A stretch of 64,000 nt of DNA, from NCBI GenBank assembly GCA_014281115.1, contig JACONQ010000008.1, positions 2,976,001 to 3,040,000 of the forward strand. Reading direction: 5' to 3'. The position numbers were made by a program, and so were the translations under genes. Numbering within the stretch: the stretch's first letter is position 1; every line of letters starts with the position of its first letter. Below are positions 37,076 to 48,888 of the stretch, piece after piece. The notes beneath the pieces were generated by a model. That model was given only the letters and a program-made list of their open reading frames with translations, ran no database searches and was not told the origin of the DNA. The stretch is from Laburnicola sp. R22_1 (Eukaryota; Ascomycota; Dothideomycetes; Pleosporales; Didymosphaeriaceae).

Positions 37076-37594
37076 ATGCACACCACCAAGGTCACGCTCC
37101 TCCGCCTCCCCATGCGCCACCTCTCCCGCTCACGCCGCGCATTCCCCCCCATCACCACCGCCAGCATACGCCGCGCCTCCTCGTCGTCGTCGTCCCCTTT
37201 CACCCCCACCCCTGCGCCCCCGCGCCTCCCCAAAGACGAACAAGACCTCTTCGAGCGCCTCCAGAAACAAAGTGCCGCCGCGGGCGCGTTTAGTACGCCG
37301 AGGGGCGAGGTGGCGTCCACATCTCCATCCGTATCCCCCTCTCCATCCACCAAGGCAGGCGAGGCCGAGGTGAGAGCCGCTAAAGCAACGACGGCCGTTG
37401 TGGAAGAAGGAAAAGCAAGGGATGTAGAAGTAACGACTACACTGCATCATCCTAACTTGCGCCGCGGGGCACCGCCTGAGTTTGAGGGCGAGGTCAATCC
37501 GAAGACGGGGGAGGTGGGGGGGCCCAAGGTGGAGCCGTTGAGGTGGGGGGGGAAGGGGGATTGGTCGTTTAATGGGAGGGTTACGGATTTTTAG
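37076..37594 (+). CDS. Succinate dehydrogenase assembly factor 4, mitochondrial (Sdh8/SDHAF4)
   Basis: A 172-aa, single-exon protein. The N-terminal 45 residues are rich in Arg and Ser with no acidic residues (MHTTKVTLLRLPMRHLSRSR...), a typical mitochondrial presequence. A short helix (PKDEQDLFERLQKQSAA) and a variable Ala/Lys-rich linker follow. The C-terminus carries the conserved DUF1674/SDHAF4 block: FEGEVNPKTGEVGGPKVEPLRW, then GDWSFNGRVTDF, ending at the invariant DF. The family binds flavinylated Sdh1 in the matrix and protects it from side reactions before complex II assembly. The linker is longer than in yeast. The start codon has good context (CAAAGACAATG). Confidence 0.9.
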   Translation: MHTTKVTLLRLPMRHLSRSRRAFPPITTASIRRASSSSSSPFTPTPAPPRLPKDEQDLFERLQKQSAAAGAFSTPRGEVASTSPSVSPSPSTKAGEAEVRAAKATTAVVEEGKARDVEVTTTLHHPNLRRGAPPEFEGEVNPKTGEVGGPKVEPLRWGGKGDWSFNGRVTDF

Positions 37595-38918
37595 GTTTGG
37601 GGGATGGGGGAAGGAGGAAGGGGAGGGTTGATGTTGGGTGATGAAGGTGGGATGAGGGATTTTAATGGTGCGAGTGCGAGGGGGGGGGGGGGGGAGGGTG
37701 GAGGGATCGCATCGCTGTAGGATATGTATGTATGGTTGGATGGAGGTAGGGATAGATGATTACGGGGAAGAAACACTCTATGCGTATGGTTTTGAAAGCA
37801 TGGGATTGCGCTACGAAAGCTGTTAAGTGTTACCTCTGGAGCGGGGTTTTGAAAACATGGAAAGTAAGCTGGATAATGCACAGCGTCGAGGGCACGCGCT
37901 CATACCCTGTGTCTTCGAAATTCAAGATTCCCAGGAGTACATAGATAAAAAGCCTACTCAGCACTGTCTCCGCACCGTATACACTACGATACACCGTGGA
38001 TCGCACAGCGCCGCGAGAAGATCTAAGTATCAAGAGCCTCTAATGGAATTGTAGGCGTGGACGTGATGTAGAATCTAGAACAGGGCGCGAGTAGGTATGA
38101 CCACAAAGATTAGCTGTCCACGCGTGAGGAAGCGTACCATCTACATTCAACAGCTTGCGTATCATCACTCACTATCTTATCCTACTCACCCTTCCATATG
38201 CCCACCTTTCCCAACGAACTTCCCCACCACAGTACAGACTCGACACACGACCCCCTACATCACTCCCTTACCATATCCACCCAGACGTCCACCCACCTAC
38301 CTAGGACGTCAAACGTCGCAGCACACATCTGCTAAACCCGCTATCCTCGTGCGCCGGACGAATACCTCCTACAGTACAAAGCACCACATACGACGCCAAA
38401 GACCCGAGTACCGCCCCGTAGACCCGCGTGCTGCGACGTTGTAAGTGTAAGCACCAGCGCGGGGCGTATGTCGGCTGGCTGGATGGGTAGGCCCCTCGCT
38501 CGCGTAGGGGTGGTTGAGTATGGAGGAATCAGGAGGGCTCGCGTAGAGCGTGGTATCAGTATGTATGGCATGAGGAGGATTGCGCGCGGCGCGTGCGCAT
38601 GTGGAGGTGGTGCTGTCGTTAGGATGGTTGCGCTGGGAGATAGGAGATGGATGGGTGAAAGACTTGTCTGTCGCGAGGATTTGTGCTATTCTGGTACCAT
38701 GGTATAGGATACCGGTAGTGTTCTAAAGCCGTTCGGTTCGCAGATCAGATCACCGCCAGTCAATCAATCAATCAATCAATCAATCAAACCGCATCTATCC
38801 CCATCAGCCTCGGAAGCGACCCCAAGCTACGTCCCGCCGCGACCAAGCACCCACGAAAAGTTGCCACAATGCTTAGCCTCACATCACATCACCAAATTGC
38901 GCCTTCATCTGCCACGTC
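37595..38918. other. Intergenic region, microsatellites, no gene supported
   Basis: It contains a 14-bp G homopolymer at 37681-37694 and a (CAAT)n tract at 38761-38787. Frames of 62-115 codons here have no signal, domain or consistent start context. The region ends at the TTA target site of the PIF/Harbinger element. Confidence 0.55.
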
Positions 38919-39099
38919 TTAGGGCATGTTTGGTTCCGCCAGTTCGGGGCGTTAGAAAGGCTCTAGTTTACTAACTTAGTAAAATTAATATATAACTAGG
39001 GCTTTATTTAGTTTTTTTATTAGCGCTAAGACGCTTTTAGTAATACTAGTTTTAGTCTATTATTAATTAATTTTATATTCTTACTAGCCTTTATTCGCC

Positions 39100-40450
39100 C
39101 TATATCTAAATCTATTAGGACTTTCTAGTGTCTCTAGTTTAAAAATTAAGCTTAGGGGCTCTTTTTTATCTAGTTTAATATTAAGTACTTTATATAACTA
39201 TCTAAATAGACGCTAAGATTCTTATAGTAGTAATAGTAATAGGTGTCCTAGGCAGCTTTATAGCTATATTAGCCTATTAATAGTATAATAAGTATATACT
39301 ACTAGACTATAGAGAGTAAGATTTAGATAAAGAAAGGGGGTAGTAATAGCTAGCTAATTGCCTAGGCAACTACTAATAGTTATTTAAAGAGTTATAACTC
39401 TATTTAGTTATATAAAATAAGCTATTAACTTTTATAAAGTTCTATAGACTTATTAGTAATAGTAAAATCTTTATAGAGAAGAAGGTATTAATATTTTTAT
39501 ATATTTGCTCTAATAGGGCGTTCTAGTGTAATACTAAGTATAAAGTAGAGTACTTAATAGAAATAATAAGTTAGTAAGTAATTTATACCTTTACTAAGCT
39601 TTAACTAATAACTATAGTAATTTTTATAAAATACTTAACGCCTTACTATATCTTTATCGCAATATTATAAAAGTCCCTATAAAGGAGCTACTAGATATAA
39701 TTTAAAAGAACTTATAATATTAGCTATTTTTTAAAAACTATATAGAAATAATTAATAGTACCTATATACTAATATATATGCTAGCAACTAAGTAAAAGTA
39801 GTACTATAACTACTATAGAGACCTAGTATAAAATATACTAGTATATATTAACTTTAAAATAAAGTTAAAAAAATCTTATTTAGATAAAGAGGCAGTGCGC
39901 ATAATAGTAGGGTATTAAAAAGCGCTCTAGATAAAGGCTTTAGAGTTCCTCTAGGTAAGTACTTTATAGCTAATACAAAATATATTAATAGTAATCTTTT
40001 ATTAGTACTACATAAAGGTATATAATACTATTTATAAAAGATTTATTAGATTAAAAAAACGTAAAATTTAAAAAAGTTATTTAACTATTACTACTTAAGT
40101 CTATATAATATTATTAAGTATACTTTTAGAGTTCTTAAAAGGCATTAGTATATTTTTAACTAGGTGTATAAGTTTAAAATTATAATTTAGGTTAAGCTTA
40201 TATACGTCCTTATAGGCGTACACAATCTTATTAATAAGGTATATAAGATTAAAAAGAACTTAGAAGATTTTATAAAGCTATATAATAGAAAGAAGCTTAA
40301 AATAGAGTGTTATAAGGTAGAAAATAGTAATAATATTACTATACTACAGCTTAGTATAAATAAAAGAAGAAATTAGCTAGTAGTAAGTATATAGGTATTA
40401 TATAGAGTAGTAAAAGTAGTAGTAAAGAATTAATAGTTAAGTAGAAAGAT
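39100..40450 (+). pseudogene. PIF/Harbinger transposase pseudogene
   Basis: With TAA/TAG read as Gln, the + strand gives a DDE_Tnp_4-type transposase. It shows a segment matching the G-SAHDSRVL motif (here GSAHNSRVLKSA, with the catalytic Asp changed to Asn), VPLGKYFIANTKY (family: PGKYYLADAGY), LHKGIQYYLQ, and the C-terminal block NIIKYTFRVLKRHQYIF (family: NVIERTFGVLKRRF). All three diagnostic blocks are in the expected order. Stops and loss of acidic residues make it inactive. Confidence 0.82.
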
Positions 40451-40681
40451 AGTAAAGTTAATAGATAAAAAGTTAATATTAAAAGTTATATAATACGCTA
40501 GTAGGGCCGTTTACTATTATTCTAACTTTTACTATAATTTACTATAAATAGAAATCTAATTCTTAAAAAATTAGATTTAACTAGGCAATTTTAAGTTTTT
40601 AAGAATAGAAATTCTATAAAATATACCTAAAGTTAAACTTAGATAGGCTCGTAAATAAGTTTTGGGTACCTAGCTTAGGTA

Positions 40682-40835
40682 TAAGGTTAGGTTAGGGTCG
40701 TATAGATCCTAGATATAGGTTAGGTTAGAGTTGCATAGACTCTATATATAGGTTAGGTTAGGTTACACAGACTCTAGATATAGGTTAAGTTAGATTACAC
40801 AAACTCCTAGGGGTAGGTTAGATTAAGGTACTTAT
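40682..40835. repeat. About 33-bp minisatellite rich in TTAGG
   Basis: Four to five units of the type TAGGTTAGGTTAG..T..RTAGAYYCTAGATA lie inside the PIF/Harbinger element. The TTAGG words look telomere-like but are never arranged as a pure TTAGGG array. Confidence 0.7.
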
Positions 40836-41623
40836 TAGAGTTACGTAACTTATATTATATAAAATTAATAACTTTAGTTACTCTCTAAGGGTATATAAAA
40901 AAAGAGATCTAAGTAAAAGTAAAATTAACACTATTTTGCTATTAATATATATATTTATTATATCTTATTATTGTTAATATTATAGTAGCGCTAATATCTT
41001 AACCGCTTTTATAGTAGCTATCCCTAGTAGAAAAAGGTTAGTAGCTTACTATCTAAAATCTTAGAACCTTATATAGTTTAAATAGTCTTTTTATTAGCTA
41101 GAAGCTTATATAAATTATTTCTCTTATCTAATAGCGCTATGTCTCTTAAAGTATTCTCTCTTATATTAGGATCTAATAACTTTATAAATTGCTTATTAGC
41201 GATTATAAATTTAACTATTATAACCTTTTAAATTATTTAAGTAGTAGAATTATGCCTTTAATTTCTAGTTATATTCCTACTAGTATTAAAGACGCGCTTA
41301 ATATCTATAAGGGCGGTACACGGCCTTATAGGGCTAACCTATTAGGGATAGCTAGAATAGTTAAAAGAGCTAGTTAAATTAATACTATTCTAAGATAGTA
41401 GATAAGAAAAGAACGTAGGGGACCCTTTCTTATATAAAGGGCGGCGTAGAGCATAGGTCTACGCTAGCTATACGCTAATACTAACTAGGAAAGGCGCCTT
41501 TAGAAAGGTAAAAGGCGCAGATAAAAGGAAATAGGGTATAAAAAAAAGGTAATAGAGTGTGCTTAGTAGGGAGACTAGCACAGAACTATTATAATATCTA
41601 CCTATAAATTTTATACTAACGTA

Positions 41624-43493
41624 TTTACAAGCGAGCTGCGAATACAAGCGAGCTGCGAATATAAGCGAGCTATAAACTCTACTAAGTCTCTAAGCCTTTC
41701 GTAGTATATAAATTCACAACGCATTAATATTCTATTAATATAATAGCTATTCTAAATTAAGCAGTATCTATAGAAGCCTTCTTACACGTGCGTAAGTTGT
41801 GCCCAGACTCTCTATAGCGCCTGTAGCGCGCAGAAGCCTACTAGCTTACAACTAATTGCGCCTTGCCTTACTATATTTCTCCCTCTAGTTGCTACTTAAC
41901 AGCCTTTTAAGTAATAATATCCTCTCCCTCTGCCTTTAATAGAGTGCCTCGCTTTTAGATCTGCTTCTTTTTGCGCTATTTACGCGTTGTAGCTGCCTTA
42001 TTTGCCCTTTATAGAGTAGCTATCTTCTTGCGCATAAGCACTATTAAATACGCTATTTTCTTAGCGCCTCTTATAAGCCAATTAAGCGACTAGATAACTA
42101 AGGTAGGAGAGAATTTCTAATGCCTTCAAATCCGCTTACAAACTAGAGTTAACTAAGCGCCTAGCTCGCGTACGTTGCTTAGTGTTGCAGACTCCTATAG
42201 GGCCTCTAGTAGGGCTGCTAGCGCTAGCGCTAGCGACAGTATACAAAGCTTAATATTAAGCTTTAAGAGCACTACCTCTAGATTGTGTGGAACTAGTCTA
42301 GAGCCTTAAAAGCTTGCGTAGATATTCTCCTTTATAATTAACTAGTTATAGACGACGCGAAAGGCTAGTAGAAACTTAAGCTTAGTAATATGGTTAATAT
42401 AGTTGCGTATTAGGCCCTTAATCTGGCGCCTATACGCCCGCTTTAACGGCGAGAAGCAGTCTATATTAAGTGGCTATAGGAGATGTAACAAATGTAGTGG
42501 TATGCATAGGGTATAGATCTTGTTTTCCCTATAGATCTTCTAGAATTTAAGTAAGTTATAGCTCTTATAGCTATTAAGTATTAGGAGCTAACGCGCGCCT
42601 ACTCTACACTCTACTGTATGCTTAATAAAGTGCTGTAGCCAGGCAACACTAAGCTTATTCGTAGTCTACTTATTATTACTAAGACTAATAGTCTAGTTAC
42701 CTAGTATATTATCGCCCTTATACTAGGCTAAGAGATAGTACTTACTAGCAAAGATAATAAAGAATAGAATTGCCCACCTAGTAGTGTTAATTCCGTAGAT
42801 TATTGTTACCCACTTACAATTGCCTAGCTAGATTGCTTTTGGCTAACCATATCTCTCTAAGCCTATAATAACTAGCTAGAAGGATATCTTGCCGATTAAA
42901 AAGCTAGTCTTGTCGAAGTTAAAGGTGTCCTTATTATAGATCCTATAGGTGGCCTTTATACGTGCTACTAGCTTAAACTAGGCCTATATAGCTGTTAGGT
43001 TCTTGCAGAGGGCTCGCTATTAATTGTAGGCTCGATTAAATCGCGTTGTGAGGCTGTCTGTTCGCTTAACAAAGTTTCTAGGCCACTACTAGCTAATATG
43101 GCCTGCGCTACGCTTAGCGAGCAGCTTATTCGCCATATCTTATATAGCACCTAGAGTAGGCGCAAAGCCTCGCGAATCTAGGTTAAGTATATACTTAATA
43201 ATAACCTCCTCTTCTAGCTTAGTAAGCTTCTTTAATTTAGGCTTACAATTGCGTTACGTAGTAGTTTTAGCGCGTTGGCTGCGAAGCGTGCTTTTAGAAA
43301 CGTTAAACGTCGCTATAGCGCAATTAACGCTCTGGATCTAATTCTAATTAATAGCTAAGATAGCTAGGGAGACATCTGCTTTATTATAGGATAATTAAAT
43401 AAGTGTTAGTTAAGCCATTATAGTTAATAGATAACGCGTTATAGAAAGTTAGTAGGGTTTACAGCTTACTTATATTCGTAGCTCGCTTATAAA
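41624..43493 (-). mobile_element. Fot1/pogo-type DNA transposon nested in PIF/Harbinger, RIP-degraded
   Basis: The element is about 1870 bp with TA at 41622-41623 and 43494-43495. Ends are inverted and start TTTAYAAGCGAGCTRCGAAT. The AAGCGAGCTGCGAAT word is repeated (two full copies plus a partial) at the left end and is present with one decayed repeat at the right end. The minus strand decodes as a transposase: LDSRGFAPTLG, then YRIYNKDTFNFDKTSFLIGKI, LLILNSYKSYN, and LHLLQPLNIDCFSPLKRAY. These are the Fot1/pogo blocks with at least two catalytic Asp changed to Asn. Many TAA/TAG codons; inactive. Confidence 0.85.
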
Positions 43494-44382
43494 TATATTA
43501 AGCTCTAACTAGACTTTTTAATTCTTCTTATAAGTATCTACCCTACTTTTAATCTACTAGAGACTTATAGTAGGATTATTAAACGTCTTTTAGATCTCTT
43601 TTAAAATATACTATTATACCTATAGCTTCTAATTATTATTAGCCCTAGTACTCTTATTAGATTAATACTTAAGTATAATTAATAATACTTCTAGTTCTTA
43701 TATACCTTATATTAACCTTATAACCTTTAATATAGATTTACTAAGGCCTAGTAATAATATAAGACTTAAAGACTATATAAGGTCTAGAAATAGTGTTAGT
43801 AGCTATAATATAGGCGTATTATATATAAAGCTTGTCTATAAGGCCTATAATAGTAATAGTAATAATAATATTAATAATTTAGATATTAATATTAAAATAT
43901 AAAAGAGCTATTTATAGTAAGATAGTATTTATAATATAACTTTATAGTTTTTTTTTATAACTAAGAGGTTTCTAATAAAAATATTATAATAATAGTAGTT
44001 ATCCCTCCTACTATTATTAATATAGAAAAGCGTTTTAAGATGTTTAATAAAAAGAGGTTAGCGCGTTAGCCTAAGCTCGCTAAGCAAGCTTAGCGCGCCC
44101 GTATAACTTTATAAAATAGTAGAATTAATAAAATAATAAGGCGAAAATTTAATAAAATAGTAAGTTAAAATTAACAAAGGCAAAGCTTTAGGAAATATAT
44201 AGCCTAATAGCTAATAAAGCTATATTTTAAAACTAACTTTCTAGTAGTTAAATAGGCGCTCCTAGATAACGCCTTATTAGCTAAGACATTGCTAATTTCC
44301 CCCTTATACACTTAGCTGCTTACTTAGCGTTAGTTTAACAAAACTAACGCCTGTTCTGTTACTAGAACCAAACAGGGCCTTA

Positions 44383-45723
44383 AGCTTATCTCCGCAAAAG
44401 GCTATCTGCGCGCAAGTGCTGGGGTATACTGCCCGCTGCGCCACGGTACCCCGGGTGTTGCTTGCGCGTAGCGAACGTGCCCGATCTTTGCCCGAGGGGG
44501 GATTCCTTGTGTTTGTAATGGAGCGAGGTGGTCCCAAGTGAACAGGAAGAAGGGGCGTCATGTGTGAACGCAGGAGCGTCCATGTATCTATGTACCTACA
44601 TGTTGTTACATGTTGTTACAGACGCCGACGCGGATGTCGTTACCCGCCGCGCGTAGAAGGTACCTACCTCTACGGGAAACGAAGTGCACGCATGCAGTGC
44701 GCTCCATTACACTGTATCCGCAAATCCCCATCCCCATTCCAACCATGGGAAAACCCACAATGTCATCAAAGCGGTGGTGGTGGGTGGTACCCCAACAATT
44801 TCACATGTCCCACACACTCCACCGCCAACGAAACCATCCATCCAACCTCCGCACAACAAAAAAAAAATTTAAAAAATTTCAAAGCCCCTACCTACCACAG
44901 CATTAATAACACCCTCGTTTCACCATCACCCTCCCCATTTTTGCAAACCTTAACCCCCGCCCCATCTACCTTATGCAAGAGCACAATCGCAGTTACGGTA
45001 CCCAGGGATTAGCAAGCCAGCCAGCGACTGTCTAATTTCCCAAGGCGTGCGTGCATGCCCACTGCCCAACATGCGCTGCAGGCTTGAAAGGATGAGATGG
45101 ATTCGTCGATGCAAGCCTTGTTTACGCCCTTTACATAAAGGTTTGTTGTCCGCGGAAATGAATGGGGTGTTAAGTTGAGAGACGTACGCGGTTTTTGAGC
45201 CTGTGCTGCGATTGCGTTGTGCTGTGCTGTTGCTGCGTTGGGAAGACGAGCTGTTGACGAGGTGGTATTGCCGTGGTAAGTCTGTCTTTCTTTCTTTCTT
45301 AGTGTGCTGTGCTGTCCTGGCTGGGATATAATAGTGTGAAGGTGGTGCGTTCGTGTTTTGTTCCGTGTGTCCATCTTGTATCTCTCTCTCTTGTTTACAT
45401 CCGTCGGTGGATGGTGAGACTCCTCTCCTCCGTCCAGTACTTCTCCTTTCCACTGCGCGAGTTTTCACTAACATTTCCCACAGTAATCATTATTCATCTT
45501 CTCTCTCTACTCTACACAGCATGAAATTCTAGCCCACGCTCACTCAACATCAAATCAATCCATCGCTACTCCCGCTGGTATTCACACCTGTACCACATAA
45601 CCACGCCGTCTTCCTGGAACACCACACTCACTGTACCGCAACACCAATAAAAGCCCTCTTTATCCCCACGGGCCTAACATCCCTGATTCATTCCGCGCTT
45701 CAACCACGCCCACCACATCCCCA
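44383..45723. other. Intergenic region upstream of the carboxylesterase
   Basis: GC-balanced DNA after the transposon. A direct repeat TACATGTTGTTACATGTTGTTA lies near 44598-44620, and a short TTTC tract near 45288. Open frames of up to 167 codons on both strands lack domains and overlap each other. No gene is supported, though a long leader of the downstream esterase may start here. Confidence 0.5.
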
Positions 45724-46006
45724 ATGCTCCCTCTCATCCTCCTCCTCCTGGTCGCGCTCCACGCCCACCACTCCCTCGCCGTCTCCCCCGTCGTCGACCT
45801 CGGATACGCCAAATACCGCGGCCTAGACGACGGCAACGGCGTCACGCGCTGGACCGGCCTGCGATATGCGCGCAGCCCCTCCAGGATAGACGGAATGCGC
45901 TTCACCGCGCCGCAGGATCCGCTTCCCGTCAATGGCATCGTCAACGCTACCGAGGTATGTTATGTACGCCCCATTCCTTTCCTTTCCTTTCTCTCTTTTG
46001 TACAGC

Positions 46007-46063
<57 letters not shown>

Positions 46064-47525
46064 CCACAACGCTCATTGATTTTTTCCCTAGTTCGCCCCC
46101 CTCTGCATCGGCACCAAAAGCACCGTGCCCTACGAGTTCGGCGCCAAATACTCCGAAGACTGCCTCTTCGCCAACGTCTACGCTCCCACGCAAGCCTCCC
46201 CGACGAGCAAGCTGCCCGTCTTCGTCTTCATCCAGGGCGGCGGCTTCAACCACAACGGGAACCCGAATTACGACGGGAGTGCGTTGGTGCGTGCGTCCGA
46301 GGGCGGCATGGTCGTGGTGAATTTCAATTACCGCGTCGGGCCGTATGGGTTCCTGGCGAGTAGGGAGATTGTGGAGGCAGAGGGGGTGGGTCTGAATAAT
46401 GGGCTGAAGGATCAGAGACAGGCGCTTAAGTGGGTTAGGGAGCATATTGAGCAGGTTGGTTTGTTTTGTTTTGTTTTGGTTCGTTGGGGGGTGACGAGGA
46501 GAAGGGGGAATAGGGAATGGGTTTGCTGACTGACTGGTGTGTAGTTTGGAGGCGATCCGGAGCATGTCACGCTGGGGGGTGCTAGTGCGGGTGCGGGATC
46601 GGTGGTTCTGCAACTCACGGCTTATGGGGGCCGGGATGATAAGCTTTTCGGTGCCGCGGCGGTGGAATCGCCAGCCACGCCTGCGATTCGGACGCCCGAA
46701 GAGAGCCAGTTCCAATACGATGCGCTTCTTAAGCAGACGGGGTGCAAGGATCTTGCTTGCCTCCGGTCGATGGATGCCGTCACGTTCCAAATGGCCGTAC
46801 GGGCCCTGGACATACCGTTCCCGGGGAGGCAAAGTGCGCCTCTCTTCCCCTTCAATCCTACCCTGGACGGCGACTTCATCAAAGACTATACCTACAACGA
46901 GTTCCAGAATGGACATTTTGTCAAGGTGCCCACCATCATTGGAGACTCGACTAATGAAGGGTTGTCCTTCACGAGCCAATCCGTGTCGTCGGCGGAGAAA
47001 GCGTATGCCTTTGTTGCCGACCAGTTCACCAACCTACACTCGGAAGAGCTGAAGAAGATCGAGGATGCGTGGCCCGATGAGGATAATCTGGCTCAGGACG
47101 GAAAGTGGCGCAACGTCGCGGCCGACATCTTCGGCCACATTCGGTACCAATGCCCCGGCCTGAACTTTTCGTCCGCGATTGCAGCCACGGGAGACGTGCC
47201 TTCCTGGCAGTACCGATGGGATGTTGGACCAGCGTTGCACGTCGGAGAGCTGAGGTCTGTCTGGCGTAATGGCACCGAGGCTGCAGGCGTGTTTGTCCAC
47301 GCGTACTGGGTATCCTTCATCCGGTCCTACGATCCGAATAAATACTCGACGCAGTTCTACAAGAAGGATGGGGGCAAGCTGGCTCTGCCTACCTGGGAGA
47401 CGTTTGGCAATGGCAAGCGGATGCTCTTTGACGAGAAGGACGTGGTCATGATGGAGAATGTGACGGATCGGGAATGGGAGCGGTGCAAGTTGATCTCTGG
47501 CATGGGGCTGCAACTGAACCAGTGA
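45724..47525 (+). CDS. Secreted type-B carboxylesterase (alpha/beta hydrolase)
   Basis: Proposed structure: join(45724..45954, 46092..46454, 46545..47525), 524 aa. A signal peptide (MLPLILLLLVALHAHHSLA) is followed by the carboxylesterase/lipase fold. The oxyanion loop is QGGGF. The nucleophile elbow is GGASAGAGS with Ser about 212. The acid is Glu about 336 (GDSTNEG), and the catalytic His is about 430 (ALHVGELRSVW). Conserved pieces FNYRVGPYGFL and LKDQRQALKWVREHI are present. It likely hydrolyses ester substrates outside the cell; the substrate cannot be told. Intron 1 contains a (CA)n tract. The stop TGA overlaps a GTGAGT donor. A 140-bp intron (47522-47661) would instead extend the protein to 587 aa with a Ser/Asp repeat and hydrophobic C-terminus ending at 47854. 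Confidence 0.9.
46011..46061. repeat. (CA)n microsatellite in intron 1 of the carboxylesterase gene
   Basis: About 25 CA units occupy much of the intron between the GTATGT donor and the CCCTAG acceptor. Length variation here would change intron size but not the protein. Confidence 0.95.
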
Positions 47526-48888
47526 GTATTGCTTTCTGTTTTGCACACCAAATGGCGAGACATGGCGGCCTTTTGGTACACGGTAACACGCTATGAGGGA
47601 AAGCTGTGGGGATGCAGATGTTTTCTTTTTTGGTGAGCCGAGGAATGTAAATGCTGATTAGGCGCAGGACGAGTCGCAGGGTTGACGGCGACAGCGACAG
47701 TAACAGCGACAGCGACAACGACAGCGACAGCGACAGTGCTGCCGCGCGGATACCGCTCAACCGACCGGCTGTTTACTGGATGTATTTCGCAATCCTTGTG
47801 TGCGTGCTGCAAGGGTTGCACCCGATGCTGTACTTGGGCGATACGTTCAGCTGAGCACTCAAGGGAGTGGTTCCGTTACGGCATTCGATGCACATGCGGT
47901 CCTCAACTCGGCCACGGCGTCGTCGGCAGGCGCCTATTATCCTAGCTCGCAGACCGGGGAACACACTGTCCGGATAAACATCGACTAGGGGTGTCTGGCC
48001 GTGGACGAGGCGCCTCATAGACGGCTGCTTGGTAGCAAAGACTTGATGGCGTCGTCGGGCTCGGTACAGGTGGTCTTGGCCAGCCAGGATGCTGGCAGCT
48101 CTCGAACCGTCGAAACGTCGGCGCCGTTTTGCGACAGCGGGGATGGGTTTGGTTGATGGCAGGTAGTGGACGAGTTCGCAATGCACAATGCAAAAGCATG
48201 TGGCGGGCGGGTTGTGTTCTTCCGGCTCGTGACCTGGTGTTGTCTGGCTTGGCATTGGGCAGGGCGGAGCGACGGACGCGTCAGGACGCAGCACCATTCA
48301 GTAAACAGAAACAGGCGCGCGATTGCGTCAACACTGGCAGGACGCTGGTTGCAGTCGCCATGACGTGCGCGAGGGTGACGGCGGGTGACTGTGGGGCGGG
48401 CCATCGATAGTCGATAGCTACATGCCTATGTATGTACTATGTAATAATCTAAAATGCTGGCTTTCACCCGTTCGAGTCTGCGACAGGTGCTAGCGCGCGG
48501 GCGGCTAGTGCGCGCGTAGGGCGGCCGAAGGAAGCAGACCAGCGTACGCCTCCAGAAGCTAGGAACCTCGACACACAGGAGACGGCGCCGTCTGTCTCGC
48601 CCTGCTCCCTCATTACGTGACCGACGACGCCTCTGGCACCGCTACAAGTTGCTGGTGTGTCGCGTCCCAGCCTTCCTTCGTCCGCAACAAAACCCCCCCC
48701 TCAGGGGCCACGCATTCATTCACCCATCACGCAATCACGCTCCACGCAACGCAACGCAACACGACCCACGCAGCACGCAGCTCCATTCTCGCGGCTCGCA
48801 GCTCCATTCTCGCAGCTCGCAGCTCCATTCTCGCCGCTCCCGTGATGCCCTCGCGCCCCGGCCCCGACAGCAACGTTTGTTCGGTGCC
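47526..48888. other. Intergenic region; GACAGC repeat and DOCK-gene leader
   Basis: A (GACAGC)n tract lies at about 47686-47742 and could be coding if the alternative 3' exon of the esterase is used (47662-47854). Three direct repeats of CTCGCAGCTCCATTCTCG-type sequence lie at about 48774-48838, just before the DOCK start. An ACGTGAC word lies at about 48615. No separate gene is supported. Confidence 0.5.

Larger units (their letters stand above)
38922..44379 (+). mobile_element. PIF/Harbinger DNA transposon, RIP-degraded, with nested insertion
   Basis: The 5458-bp element is flanked by the target duplication TTA (38919-38921 and 44380-44382). Termini are inverted: left GGGCATGTTTGGTTC, right (reverse complement) GGCCCTGTTTGGTTC, with a further shared GCGTTAG a little inside each end. 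TTA duplication plus these ends and the encoded transposase identify PIF/Harbinger. The interior is TpA-saturated, while DNA on both sides is GC-balanced, so the AT island here is exactly this one element plus its nested Fot1-type guest (41624-43493). A second ORF (the SANT/Myb-like protein typical of the superfamily) could not be confirmed. Confidence 0.85.

Noticed and set aside
38097..38571. 115-aa + frame and 76-aa minus frame before the PIF/Harbinger element
   Set aside because: No domain, no homologous feel, overlapping in opposite directions, in repeat-bordered intergenic DNA.
45960..46979. 339-aa minus-strand frame with a poly-Cys-Val tail
   Set aside because: The tail is the (CA)n microsatellite read in reverse, and the rest is antisense to the esterase exons.
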